Below the pieces are notes generated by a model. The model searched no databases. It was given only the letters and a program-made list of their open reading frames with translations, and was not told where the DNA came from. 64,000 nucleotides of DNA from a bacterium (GTDB taxonomy: Bacteria; Myxococcota; UBA727; JAUIJE01): assembly GCA_030431455.1 (NCBI GenBank), contig JAUIJE010000004.1, forward strand, positions 248,001 to 312,000. The letters are read 5' to 3'. The translations under genes were made by a program, and so were the position numbers. Position 1 is the stretch's first letter, and each line of letters starts with the position of its first letter. This document shows positions 46,263-56,985 of the stretch, piece by piece.

Positions 46263-46278
46263 TGGCACGGAGAATGCG
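46263..46278 (+). promoter_or_regulatory. Candidate sigma-54 promoter of the CBS gene
   Basis: TGGCACG-N4-ATGCG: all seven -24 bases match, and GG and GC are 10 bases apart as sigma-54 requires. The transcript would start near 46289, leaving about 29 bases of leader that contains a GAAGGAGG ribosome-binding site before ATG 46318. It implies activation by an enhancer-binding protein; no binding site was identified. Confidence 0.45.
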
Positions 46279-46317
46279 TACTTGTCCGGTGACAACCCTG
46301 AGAAGGAGGAGACCTCG

Positions 46318-46713
46318 ATGTCCAAAATGCACAAGACCATCGCCGACTACATGACCCCTGGCCCGCACGCCACCAATGTCAATGACAACCTGCACGCGGC
46401 CCGGGAGAAGATGATGAAGATCGGCGCCCGCCACCTCCCCGTCCTCGACGACGGCAAGCTCGTGGGGGTCGTGTCGGACCGCGACATCCAGCTCGCCCTG
46501 GGGTTCAAACACGGCAACATCAAGACCATGACCGTGTCTGACGTGTTCGCCGATGAGCCCTACGTGACCCATCCCGACACCAACCTGCGCACGGTGGCGA
46601 TGGAGATGGCGGAGCGCAAAATCGGCTCCGCGGTGGTGATGGACAATGAGGAGGTGGTCGGCATCTTCACCACCACCGACGCCTGCCGCGCGTTGCACGA
46701 CGTGCTCGGCTGA
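46318..46713 (+). CDS. Tandem CBS-domain protein
   Basis: 131 residues, a stand-alone pair of CBS motifs (about 10-65 and 75-130), cytoplasmic. First: ADYMTPGPHATNVNDNL with RHLPVLDDGKLVGVVSDRD; second: VSDVFADEPYVTHPDTNL with SAVVMDNEEVVGIFTTTD. Such proteins sense AMP/ATP or SAM-type ligands and regulate other proteins. The start is set by a strong GAAGGAGG site seven bases upstream; the ORF open upstream is not needed. Preceded by a sigma-54-like promoter and followed by an intrinsic terminator, so it is a one-gene unit. Confidence 0.9.
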   Translation: MSKMHKTIADYMTPGPHATNVNDNLHAAREKMMKIGARHLPVLDDGKLVGVVSDRDIQLALGFKHGNIKTMTVSDVFADEPYVTHPDTNLRTVAMEMAERKIGSAVVMDNEEVVGIFTTTDACRALHDVLG

Positions 46714-46736
46714 CCGCGTTGCCCGGCCCACGAAGA

Positions 46737-46767
46737 ACGGACGCCCTCGAGCGTCCGTTTCTTTTTT
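46737..46767 (+). terminator. Intrinsic terminator of the CBS gene
   Basis: Stem ACGGACGC / GCGTCCGT with a six-base loop, then TTTCTTTTTT. 24 bases after the CBS stop. Confidence 0.85.
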
Positions 46768-46804
46768 GGGGGGGGGCCGCGGGGTGGGAGGGCGGCGGGC
46801 GCGG

Positions 46805-47875
46805 CTACGGGGTCTGGGGCGCGGGGGCGGCGAGGGCCTCGCGAATGCGCGTGCGGACGTCCTCGACCGCCTTCTTGTCGTCGAAGGAGGCCTCCAAGCT
46901 CTCGGTCTGGGCCACGAGGGCCGGGGTCTGGTCGACGGCGAGCTTTTCCATCTCGGGGGCCAGGTCGAACGCACCGGGGGCCACCTTCGTGGCGATGTCG
47001 GACAAGCGCACGGTCAGGGCCCAGGTCCCGGGCGCGGGCCCGACGTCCCAGCCCCGGAGCCAGCCTTGGTCGTCGACAAGAACGCGCACATGGCGTTCGG
47101 CCGCGAACGCGCGGGCGAGGGTCTTGACCTGAAAGTCGAGCATCGCGTCGCGCATCTGGGGATTGTCCAGCGCCTGGATCAGGGTGCCCAGCGACGGGGA
47201 CCGCTCGGCGACGAGGGCATCGAGGGCGCGGGTGTCGTCGAGCTCGCCGAGGTGGGCGGTGAGCTGTTCGCCGTCTTCGTCGACGCGGACGGTGCGGCTG
47301 AAGGTGACCACGGCGGCGAGCTTTTCGACCACGTCGGCCACGTCGCCTTGTCCGAGCGGGGTGCCGGTGAGGTGGGTGCGGACCACGAAGGGCGCGCCGG
47401 CTTTGAACAGCTTGTCGGTGACCCGGATGACCTGTGGGGTCGCGGGCACGCGCGCGGTGCTCGTGCTCACCATGGTGAGCACGCGGTCTTTGTAGAGCAC
47501 GTCGATGGTCGCCGACTGCTCGAGGCCCGGTCGCGCCGCTTTTCCGGTGAAGGACATGGTCTGGGTCCCCCGCGTGCGCAGGGCGCGCTGGCCCTCGCGG
47601 GCGTAGGTGCCCTCGTGCACGTTGAGCATCGTGCCCTTGTCCCCCCGGGGCACGCGCCCCATCGCCGCGGTGGTGTCGCGCACCGATCGGTATTGGGCGC
47701 TGAGCGCGGGGGCCGCGCGCCACTTGTCGACCGCGTGCTGCAAGCCTGCGGGGAGCGCGCCCGGGGCCGATACCGCCGCCGGCTGGGCGGGGCCGGGCGG
47801 GGTCTTGTCGTCTTGGGGGCAGGCCGCGGCGGCGAGGGCGAAGGCGCCCAGGAGGAAGAACAAACGAACGGGCAT
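46805..47875 (-). CDS. Hypothetical lipoprotein
   Basis: 356 residues, lipobox AAAC at about 16-19, then a Pro/Ala-rich linker. The rest looks like an alternating alpha/beta protein resembling periplasmic LolA/LppX-like sheets (long beta stretches such as QSATIDVLYKDRVLTMVST), but I cannot assign a family. A GGAGA site precedes ATG 47875. The long open frames that run through this region from the opposite strand are not coding. It is divergent from recQ with 53 bases between starts. Confidence 0.75.
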   Translation of the reverse strand: MPVRLFFLLGAFALAAAACPQDDKTPPGPAQPAAVSAPGALPAGLQHAVDKWRAAPALSAQYRSVRDTTAAMGRVPRGDKGTMLNVHEGTYAREGQRALRTRGTQTMSFTGKAARPGLEQSATIDVLYKDRVLTMVSTSTARVPATPQVIRVTDKLFKAGAPFVVRTHLTGTPLGQGDVADVVEKLAAVVTFSRTVRVDEDGEQLTAHLGELDDTRALDALVAERSPSLGTLIQALDNPQMRDAMLDFQVKTLARAFAAERHVRVLVDDQGWLRGWDVGPAPGTWALTVRLSDIATKVAPGAFDLAPEMEKLAVDQTPALVAQTESLEASFDDKKAVEDVRTRIREALAAPAPQTP

Positions 47876-47928
47876 GGCGTCTCCGGGGCCGGGTTGTCAC
47901 CGCCACCGTGGCGGGGGATGGGCCGGGC

Positions 47929-49716
<1,788 letters not shown>

Positions 49717-49728
49717 GCCACACCCGCC

Positions 49729-49756
49729 TTGCGCCGGCCCTTGGCGCTGGTAGCCT
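49729..49756 (+). promoter_or_regulatory. Predicted promoter of the glycosyltransferase gene
   Basis: TTGCGC (49729-49734), 16-base spacer, TAGCCT (49751-49756). The mRNA would begin near 49763 with GGAGG (49768-49772) ahead of the GTG start at 49777. Confidence 0.42.
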
Positions 49757-49776
49757 CGACCCACTTCGGAGGTCCT

Positions 49777-50835
49777 GTGTCCGACCCGGACAACAAAAGC
49801 GCCCGGCCCCACCTCAGTGTGGTCATCCCCCTGCTCAACGAGGAGGGGGCGCTGCGCGAGCTGCACGAGAAGCTCACCGCGGTGTTGGTGCGGCTCGGCC
49901 ACACCTACGAGATTCTGTTCGTCGACGACGGGAGCCGGGACAACAGCGCGGCCATCCTCGACGAGCTCGTGGCCGCGGACGAGCACATCGGGTGCGTGCG
50001 CTTCCGCCGCAACTTCGGCAAGGCCGCGGCCCTCGACGCCGGGTTCAAGCGGGTGCGGGGCGACATTGTCGTCACCATGGACGCCGACCTCCAGGACGAC
50101 CCCGAAGAGATTCCGCGCATGCTGGCCAAGCTCGACGAGGGCTGGGACGTGGTCAGCGGCTGGAAAGAAAAGCGGCACGACCCGTTGGGCAAGACCCTGC
50201 CGTCCAAGTTCTTCAACTTCACCGTGAGCCGGGTGAGCGGGGTGAAGCTCAAAGACTTCAACTGCGGGTTCAAGGCCTACCGGCGCGAGGCCATCGACGG
50301 GCTGCGCCTGTACGGCGAGCTGCACCGATACGTGCCGGTGCTGGTGCATTGGCGGGGGTTTTCCGTGACCCAGATTTCGGTCACCCACCACCCGCGCACC
50401 ACCGGGGTGAGCAAGTACGGCGTCGAGCGCATGCTCAAGGGGGCGTTTGACCTGCTCACGGTGTTGCTCATCACGCGGTACCGCACGCGGCCGCTGCACA
50501 TGTTTGGCCTCATCGGCGCGTTGCTCAGCGTGCTCGGCTTTGTGTGCTTGTCCTATTTGACCGTGTTGTGGTTCCAGGGCGTGCGCCCCATCGGCACCCG
50601 GCCGCTGTTTTTCCTCGGGCTGTTGCTGATCATGGTCGGGGTGCAGCTGGTGAGCACGGGATTGCTCGGGGAGATGTTGGCGTCGAGCCAACAGACCCGG
50701 GGAGAGAGCTATGTCATCAAGCAGTTCAGCGAGCCTCGCAGCCGACACCTCGAACTACGCCAAGTACCAGACCAAAAACCCGGTGGTGCAGAAGCTGATC
50801 CAGTCGTTCCTGGATCGGGTGCGACGGCGGGTTGA
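49777..50835 (+). CDS. Membrane-anchored family 2 glycosyltransferase (polyprenyl-phosphate sugar transferase type)
   Basis: 352 residues. GT-A fold glycosyltransferase 2: SVVIPLLNEEGAL, VDDGSRDNS, DADLQDDPEEI (metal Asp), and the HPRTTGVSKYG region. Two C-terminal membrane helices (about 245-275 and 282-310) after HMFGLIGALLSVLG resemble ArnC/DPM1-type enzymes that place a sugar on polyprenyl phosphate. The GTG start at 49777 follows GGAGG by four bases. The conserved part ends near ESYVIKQF; about 42 more residues run on in this frame through the start of the methyltransferase gene. Confidence 0.88.
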   Translation: MSDPDNKSARPHLSVVIPLLNEEGALRELHEKLTAVLVRLGHTYEILFVDDGSRDNSAAILDELVAADEHIGCVRFRRNFGKAAALDAGFKRVRGDIVVTMDADLQDDPEEIPRMLAKLDEGWDVVSGWKEKRHDPLGKTLPSKFFNFTVSRVSGVKLKDFNCGFKAYRREAIDGLRLYGELHRYVPVLVHWRGFSVTQISVTHHPRTTGVSKYGVERMLKGAFDLLTVLLITRYRTRPLHMFGLIGALLSVLGFVCLSYLTVLWFQGVRPIGTRPLFFLGLLLIMVGVQLVSTGLLGEMLASSQQTRGESYVIKQFSEPRSRHLELRQVPDQKPGGAEADPVVPGSGATAG

Positions 50836-51340
50836 GGCGTTTTCGCCCGCGAAGGTCGCCGACCTCGGCTGCGGCGAAGGCATCGTCGCGGCCGAGCTCA
50901 AACAGATGGCGAAGCCCTTCGCGTTCATCGGGGTGGAGCTGAACCCCGAGGCCGCGGCCGCGGCGAAAGCCCGGCACCCCGACGACGAGATTCGGGTGGG
51001 CAACATCCTCACCGAAGAGCCCCCCGAGGAGGGCTGGGCCGATGTGGCCTTGTGCCTCGAGGTGCTCGAGCACCTCGACGACCCCGCGGCCGCGGTGGGC
51101 CAGATCGCCCGGTGGACGGGCCACGCCGCGGTGATCAGCGTGCCGTGGGAACCCTACTTCCGCACCGGCAATCTTCTGCGCGGCAAATACCTCGGGCAGC
51201 TTGGCAATCATCCCGAGCACATTCAGCAGTTCACCCCGCGGTCGTTGCGCCGGTTGTTGCGGCGGACCTTTCCGGTGGTGGAAATCGAACGACGGTTTCC
51301 GTGGTTGATCGCGGTGTGTGCCAAAGGGCCCACCCCCTGA
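50711..51340 (+). CDS. Class I SAM-dependent methyltransferase
   Basis: 209 residues, cytoplasmic. Motif I VADLGCGEGIVAAEL (49-63), acidic strand FIGVELNPEAA, and the CLEVLEHLDDP motif characteristic of Methyltransf_11/UbiE-like enzymes; FTPRSLRRLLRR follows. Substrate unknown. The start at ATG 50711 has GGAGAG four bases upstream and begins a conserved NYAKYQTKNPVVQKLI segment, so it is secure; it therefore overlaps the preceding glycosyltransferase gene by 125 bases in another frame. The pairing suggests a shared lipid- or glycan-linked pathway. Confidence 0.87.
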   Translation: MSSSSSASLAADTSNYAKYQTKNPVVQKLIQSFLDRVRRRVEAFSPAKVADLGCGEGIVAAELKQMAKPFAFIGVELNPEAAAAAKARHPDDEIRVGNILTEEPPEEGWADVALCLEVLEHLDDPAAAVGQIARWTGHAAVISVPWEPYFRTGNLLRGKYLGQLGNHPEHIQQFTPRSLRRLLRRTFPVVEIERRFPWLIAVCAKGPTP

Positions 51341-51459
51341 CGCACGATCACGATCCGCAGACCTGACGTGTCCATTCGCATTTGATCAATCCGTGCCGGT
51401 TGCGGTTGTTGGCCACTCCTTGGTGCCTACCTCAAAGAGGGGACAGGCGAGGAGGCGAG

Positions 51460-53268
51460 ATGCGGACGCAACGGTCTGTTCTGTTTGTGTGGAGTGTTCT
51501 TTCTTTGACCCTGGCGGTGTCGTCGTGTCGCGGCAACATGCCCTTCGCGCCCACGCCCGGGGGGGATGGCGGAGACGTCGAGGGCGTGGACGCGGGGAGC
51601 GCGCACCCCGACGCGGGGGCCGCGGCAGTCGACGCGGGCACGACCGGATATCCACCTCCGACGGGGACGGTGGGCGCCGCGCTGCCCCCTGCGGTGGACT
51701 TCGAGACCGCGCGTTTTGTGGGGCCGCCCACCTGCGCGACCTGTCACCAGGCCGAGGCTGGCAACACCGCGCTGCGCGCGCCCGATGGCAGTGACATTTC
51801 GCCGGTGACGCGCTGGGGCCGCTCGATGATGGCGTACTCGGCCCGCGACCCGTACTGGTTGGCGACCTTCGATCACGAGCTCGCCTCGCTCCCCGTGGCC
51901 GCGGCTTCGACGGTGAAGAGCACTTGTACCCGGTGTCACGCGCCGGTCGCCCACGAACAGAACGGCCCCGGGGCGGCCCTGTCCCCCGACGAGATCGTCA
52001 GCGACAGCAGCCTGTCCGGCACCTTGGCCCGGGCGGGGGTGAGCTGCACCGTATGTCACCAAATTGAGCCCACCGGCCTGGGCACCGCGCAGAGCTTCAC
52101 CGGGGGGTACGTGCTCGGCGGGGGCGACACCATCTACGGGCCGCACCAAGACCCGTTCCCCAACCCCATGCAGATGCATACCGGGTACACCCCCACCGCG
52201 GCCAGCCACATCACCGAGAGCGCGATGTGCGCCACCTGCCACACCGTGATCACCCGCGCCCTCGACGACGACGGCGCGCCGGTGGGGCCCGACTTCGCCG
52301 AACAGGCGCCTTACCTGGAGTGGCGCAACTCCGCGTTCAACACCGAGGGCACGACCCCGGGTCCGGCCGCGGCCACGTGCCAGGACTGTCACGTCCGAAC
52401 TCAGAACGCCGCCGGGCAACCCTACGTGACCAAGATCTCGACCCGGCCCCCGTGGCTGGACGCACGCAGTCCCATTGGCGACCACGGCGTGGTCGGCGGC
52501 AACGCTTATATGCTGGGGGTGCTCGCCACCTTCGCGGATTGGGCCCAAGGCCCGAGCGGGACCGACGCGCTCCAGGCCGCCCAAGCCGCCGCCGAGCAGA
52601 ACCTGCGCACCGCCGCGGCCCTGGACGTGGTGCGCGCCGACGACGAGACCGGGCTCGGGGTCGACGTGACGGTGGCGAACCTCGCCGGCCACAAGTTTCC
52701 CACCAGCTATCCCGGGCGCCGGGCGTTTGTTCGGGTCACGGTGCGGGACGCTGACGACGCCGTGCTGTGGCAGTCCGGCCGGCTCGACGCGTTGGGCTCG
52801 TTGGTGGGGCCAAGCGGCGCGCGCCTCGACGAGGTTGACCACGTGATGCCCCACCTCGATGAGATCCGGACCGAACACGACGTGCAGGTGTACGAGTCGG
52901 TGATGGCCGACGCCGCGGGGGCGCCCACCCACGTGCTGTTGCGGGCCACCGGCTACGCCAAGGACAACCGTCTGCTCCCCGCGGGCGACGACCCCGGCCA
53001 CCCCGACGCGCTCTTGACCCGGCCGGTGGGCACGGACGGGGACCCGGACTTCGTGCCCGGCAGCGACATTGTGCGGTACCGCATGGGCGCGTGGCCGGAC
53101 GCGGCCCGGGTCGACGTCGACTTGGTGTTCCAGACCGTGCCCCGGCGCAACGTCGAGGGGTTGCTGTCCCCCGCCACCACCGCGGGCGGCCGGCTCGACG
53201 CGATGACCCAAGCCCAGCCTGACCGCGGGGTGGTGGTGGCCTCGGCGTCGCTGGCCCTCACCGACTAG
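51460..53268 (+). CDS. Pentahaem cytochrome c-type lipoprotein
   Basis: 602 residues. Lipobox VSSC near residue 22, an acidic Gly/Asp/Ala linker, then haem sites CATCH, CTRCH, CTVCH, CATCH and CQDCH, all of CxxCH type, spread between about 95 and 315. The N-terminal half resembles the multihaem cytochromes of the tetrathionate/octahaem type in spacing, but I cannot name the family. The C-terminal ~250 residues are haem-free, with GHKFPTSYPGRRAFVRVTV, found in cytochromes that end in an Ig-like cap. Located outside the membrane, it likely passes electrons; acceptor unknown. GGAGG lies four bases before ATG 51460. It overlaps the opposite ATPase gene by 11 bases at the 3' end. Confidence 0.85.
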   Translation: MRTQRSVLFVWSVLSLTLAVSSCRGNMPFAPTPGGDGGDVEGVDAGSAHPDAGAAAVDAGTTGYPPPTGTVGAALPPAVDFETARFVGPPTCATCHQAEAGNTALRAPDGSDISPVTRWGRSMMAYSARDPYWLATFDHELASLPVAAASTVKSTCTRCHAPVAHEQNGPGAALSPDEIVSDSSLSGTLARAGVSCTVCHQIEPTGLGTAQSFTGGYVLGGGDTIYGPHQDPFPNPMQMHTGYTPTAASHITESAMCATCHTVITRALDDDGAPVGPDFAEQAPYLEWRNSAFNTEGTTPGPAAATCQDCHVRTQNAAGQPYVTKISTRPPWLDARSPIGDHGVVGGNAYMLGVLATFADWAQGPSGTDALQAAQAAAEQNLRTAAALDVVRADDETGLGVDVTVANLAGHKFPTSYPGRRAFVRVTVRDADDAVLWQSGRLDALGSLVGPSGARLDEVDHVMPHLDEIRTEHDVQVYESVMADAAGAPTHVLLRATGYAKDNRLLPAGDDPGHPDALLTRPVGTDGDPDFVPGSDIVRYRMGAWPDAARVDVDLVFQTVPRRNVEGLLSPATTAGGRLDAMTQAQPDRGVVVASASLALTD

Positions 53269-55822
53269 GGGCGAGGGGGGGGAGGCCCTGGGTGTGATCG
53301 ACCACGCCCAGGGCCATCAGCGATTGGCCCACCAACAGCGGGGCCCCGGACGTGCCGAGGGCCAGGGCCCACAGGGTCGGGTCGAGGGGGGCCAAGCCGA
53401 GCACGGCCGCGGCGGGGGGCACGAGGACCGCGAGCAGCACCGAGCCCGCGCTGACCAAGAGCGCGGCCCACACGTAGGGGTTGGTGGTGACCTCATTGCG
53501 GAGCCAGGGCGAGGATGGCGCGCGCACGTTGCCCACGTGCCAGAGCTGGGCGAGGGCGAGGGCGACAAAGGTGACGGTCTGGCCCTCGGCCACGGAGCGC
53601 TGCAAAGGACCCAATGTGGCGTAGTAGGCGGCGAGCACCGACGCGGTGATCACCGCCCCATGAATCGCCACCGCCCGGAGCTGCGGGGGGCCCAGGATCT
53701 GCTCGGCCCGCGGCCGGGGGCGGCGGTTCATGACGTCGTCGCGGCCTTCACCCACGCCGAGGGCGAGAGCGGGGAACACATCGGTGACGAGGTTGAGAAA
53801 CAAGATCTGCAAGGGGAGCAGCGGCACCGCCGCGCCCACCACCGCGGCCAGGCCCACGATGAGGACCTCTGCGATGTTGCACGACAGCAGGTAGAACACG
53901 AAGTTGCGGAGGTTGTCGAAAATGATGCGGCCCTCGCGCACCGCCACGAGCACGGTGGCGAGCCGGTCGTCCTTGAGCACGAGGTCGGCGGCCTCGCGCG
54001 CGACCTCGGTGCCGCGGCCCCCCATGGCCACCCCGATGTCGGCGTGTTTGAGCGCGGGGGCGTCGTTGACCCCGTCGCCGGTCATGGCCACGATCGCGCC
54101 CTGCCGCTGGTGGGCCTCGATGATGCGCAGCTTCTCCTCGGGGCTGACCCGGCTGACCACCCGCCGCTCGAACCGCGGCCGGTGCTGGTCCTCGTCGTGC
54201 TCGGCCGCGGTGAGCAGGCCCACCTCCTGGGCGATGGCCGCGGCGGTGACCTGGTGGTCGCCGGTGAGCATCACCACCCGCATGCCCGCGGCGCGACACC
54301 CGGCCATCACCTCCTGGGCCTCGGGGCGCGGGGGGTCGAGAAGGCCCACCAAGCCGGCAAGGGTCGCTCCTGCATAGACATTGTCAGGCCGGGCCGGGCC
54401 CTGCCGCTCGGCCACCGCCAGCACCCGCTGGCCCCCTTCCGCCATCCGGGACGCACACGCCCGCCAGGCCGCGCGTCGGTCGTCGTCGAGGTCGCAGACG
54501 TCGAGCACCCGCTCGGGCGCGCCCTTGATCGCCACCAGATCCCCTTCGGGGCTCTGGTGGGCGGTGGCCATCATCATGGTCTCGGAATCGAACGCGACCT
54601 CAAACTGTTGGGGCCACGTCTCCGCGAGCTCGTCGAGGTCGAGGCCGGCGTCGCGGGCCGCGCGCAAAAGGGCGACCTCCATGGGGTCGCCCACCGCCTC
54701 CCCGGTCGCGGCCAGCTCGGCACTGTTGCACAGCGCGGCGAGGCGGAGCACGCGGCGGGCAGGGGGCGCGTCCAGCGGCGCGGGGGTGTCCGCGTCGGGG
54801 TCGACGAACACCCCGCGCACGGCCATGCGATTCTGGGTCAGGGTCCCGGTCTTGTCGGTGAACAGCACCGAGGTCGCGCCCAGGGTCTCCACCGCGCTGA
54901 GCCGGCGCACCACCGCGTTTTGCCGGGCCATGCGGTACACCCCGCGGGCCAGGGCGATGGTGGCGATCACCGGCAGGCCTTCGGGCACGGTGGCCACCGC
55001 CAACGCGATGACCGTGCGCACCAGCAGCCAGATGTCGGTGCCGGTGAGCAGGCCGGACGCGAGCACCAGGACGCTGAGCGCGACGGTGATCCAGACAAAA
55101 CCCTGGCCGAGCTTGTTCAGGCGTTGCTCGAGGGGGGTCTCCCCCGCGGCGGTCTCGTCGACCAGGCGCGAGATGTGACCGAGCTCGGTGTCCATGCCGG
55201 TGTGCACCACCACCGCGGCGGCGTGGCCCCGGGTCACGGCCGAGCCCTTGAACAACATGTCACTGCGTTCGGCCAGGGGGGCGTCCTGGGGCGCGGTCTG
55301 CGGGGTCTTCGTCACCGGGAGCGATTCACCCGTGAGCGACGACTCGTCCAGCTCGAGCTTGGAGCTGTGCAGCACCCGGGCGTCGGCCCCGATGACGTCC
55401 CCGGCCTCGACGAGCATCACGTCACCCGGGACCAGGGCGGCGGTGTCCACGAGCTGGTCGTGGCCGTCCCGCCGCACCCGGGTGCGGGGCTGGCCAAGGG
55501 CGCGCAGGGCTTCGACCCGGCGGACCGCGCGCCACTCGATGACGAACCCGAGGGCCCCGTTGAGCACCAGCACCGCGATCACCGCCGCGGCCTCGACCGC
55601 TTGGCCCGCGAGCAGGGACACCAACGCGGCGAGGGCGAGCAGGGCCACGAGCACACTTTTGAACTGCGCCAAGAGGATGTCCCAGCCCGAGCGGGCCCGG
55701 GCCACGGCCAGCGCGTTGGGCCCATATTGGGTCCCACGGGCGAGGGCGGTCGTCGACAACAGCCCCTGTTCGGCATCGGTCTCGAGCCGGGCCAAGACGT
55801 CGGCGGCGGGCTCGGCCCACAC
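53258..55822 (-). CDS. Type II cation-transporting P-type ATPase
   Basis: 854 residues. Landmarks: LDESSLTGESLPV (TGES, 164-167), VPEGLP (M4, 280-284), phosphorylation site DKTGTLT (323-329), KGAPERVL, MLTGDH and TGDGVNDAPALKHADIGVAMG. PEGLP and NLVTDVFPALALGVG in M6 place it with Ca2+/Na+/K+-type (PII) pumps rather than heavy-metal pumps; the ion cannot be fixed. The start is uncertain: the frame is open to 55984 through the upstream gene. I chose GTG 55822 because VWAEPAADVLARLETD fits the family N-terminus and leaves a 32-base gap. Confidence 0.85.
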   Translation of the reverse strand: MWAEPAADVLARLETDAEQGLLSTTALARGTQYGPNALAVARARSGWDILLAQFKSVLVALLALAALVSLLAGQAVEAAAVIAVLVLNGALGFVIEWRAVRRVEALRALGQPRTRVRRDGHDQLVDTAALVPGDVMLVEAGDVIGADARVLHSSKLELDESSLTGESLPVTKTPQTAPQDAPLAERSDMLFKGSAVTRGHAAAVVVHTGMDTELGHISRLVDETAAGETPLEQRLNKLGQGFVWITVALSVLVLASGLLTGTDIWLLVRTVIALAVATVPEGLPVIATIALARGVYRMARQNAVVRRLSAVETLGATSVLFTDKTGTLTQNRMAVRGVFVDPDADTPAPLDAPPARRVLRLAALCNSAELAATGEAVGDPMEVALLRAARDAGLDLDELAETWPQQFEVAFDSETMMMATAHQSPEGDLVAIKGAPERVLDVCDLDDDRRAAWRACASRMAEGGQRVLAVAERQGPARPDNVYAGATLAGLVGLLDPPRPEAQEVMAGCRAAGMRVVMLTGDHQVTAAAIAQEVGLLTAAEHDEDQHRPRFERRVVSRVSPEEKLRIIEAHQRQGAIVAMTGDGVNDAPALKHADIGVAMGGRGTEVAREAADLVLKDDRLATVLVAVREGRIIFDNLRNFVFYLLSCNIAEVLIVGLAAVVGAAVPLLPLQILFLNLVTDVFPALALGVGEGRDDVMNRRPRPRAEQILGPPQLRAVAIHGAVITASVLAAYYATLGPLQRSVAEGQTVTFVALALAQLWHVGNVRAPSSPWLRNEVTTNPYVWAALLVSAGSVLLAVLVPPAAAVLGLAPLDPTLWALALGTSGAPLLVGQSLMALGVVDHTQGLPPLAPSR

Positions 55823-55854
55823 CGGAACGGCCCCCGGACCCGGCGCGGCGGCGG

Positions 55855-56985
55855 TCAGGGGGTCTTCCCCTGGCGCAGGGCCAGGACCTCGAGGAGGTCC
55901 TTGAGGGCGAGCATGCCCACCGGGCGCCGCTCGGGGTCGACCACCACGAGGCGGCCGACGCGGGATTGGTTCATTTTTGCCCACGCGACGCTGACGTCGT
56001 CGTCCGGCGCCACCACCTGGTGGGGCTCGAGGGCGGCGTAGATGTCATCGATGCGGGTCGCGGCCCGGGCGGTGGCGGGTACAGTGGCAAGCTCCCGGAG
56101 ATGAACCGTGCCAAGCAGGCGGCGCTCAGCGTCGACCACGGGATAGAGCTTGTGGTGGAGCTTGACCACGTACTCGTCGATGGCCTGCTGCACGGTGAGG
56201 TCGGGGGTGAGGGTCTTGACCGGTCGCCGCATCACCTCCGCCACCGCGACGTCGGCGAGCACGCTGCGGGCGACGACGGCCTCGACCTGCTGCCGGGCCG
56301 CGCTCCGCAAGAAGAGCCCGAGGACGCCGATCCACACGCCGCCCATCACGTCGCCGCCGATGGCGTCGAGCACCCCGAGGGCGATGAACCCCGCGCCGAA
56401 CCAGCCCCCGATCTGACCGGTCACGCGGGTGGCCCACACCAGGTCATCCCGCCACGCCCAGAGCGCGGCCCGGGCCACGCGGCCCCCGTCGAGGGGAAAG
56501 GCGGGCAACAGGTTGAACCCGGCGAGCACCAGGTTGATGGTGCCGAGATAGCCCACCACCGTGATCAGCCCTTGTGGCCCGATGTCCAACAGCATTGTCT
56601 CGACGCCCCACAGCGCCGCGCCCAAGGCCACGCTCATCACCGGTCCGGCCACGGCGATGAAAAACTCCGCCCGCGCCGACGGGGGCTCGCGGTCCATCTC
56701 CGCCACCCCCCCGAACAGCCACAGCCGAATGCCCCGGATGCCCACCCCGTACCGCTTGGCCACCACCGAGTGGGCCACCTCGTGCAGCAACACCGACGCG
56801 AAAAAGCCGAGGGTGGCCAGGCCGCCGAGGGCCCACAGGGCGGCGGTCGAGGCCTGAGGGAGCGCGGCGGGGAACACCCCCGTGGCCAGCGACCAGGTGA
56901 TCAACGCGGCCACGAACAGCCAGCTCGGATCGACGCTGACGGGAAAGCCGACGAGGGAGAACAGGGGGCGCGGGCCGTCGCTCAC
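55855..56985 (-). CDS. Site-2 protease-type M50 peptidase with tandem CBS domains
   Basis: 376 residues, about five helices. Zinc motif HEVAH (68-72), second-ligand motif NLLPAFPLDGGR with Asp166, as in SpoIVFB-type intramembrane proteases. Residues of about 245-375 are two CBS domains (VAEVMRRPVKTLTPDLTVQQAI, YPVVDAERRLLGTVH, GRLVVVDPERRPVGML), thought to sense ATP in this group. It overlaps the upstream MBL-hydrolase gene by four bases (56982-56985), and the ATPase follows by 32 bases, so three genes probably share one mRNA. Confidence 0.9.
   Translation of the reverse strand: MSDGPRPLFSLVGFPVSVDPSWLFVAALITWSLATGVFPAALPQASTAALWALGGLATLGFFASVLLHEVAHSVVAKRYGVGIRGIRLWLFGGVAEMDREPPSARAEFFIAVAGPVMSVALGAALWGVETMLLDIGPQGLITVVGYLGTINLVLAGFNLLPAFPLDGGRVARAALWAWRDDLVWATRVTGQIGGWFGAGFIALGVLDAIGGDVMGGVWIGVLGLFLRSAARQQVEAVVARSVLADVAVAEVMRRPVKTLTPDLTVQQAIDEYVVKLHHKLYPVVDAERRLLGTVHLRELATVPATARAATRIDDIYAALEPHQVVAPDDDVSVAWAKMNQSRVGRLVVVDPERRPVGMLALKDLLEVLALRQGKTP

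Noticed and set aside
55823-55984. Longer N-terminus for the P-type ATPase
   Set aside because: It would lie inside the site-2 protease gene and adds a Pro/Arg/Gly-rich stretch unlike the family N-terminus.
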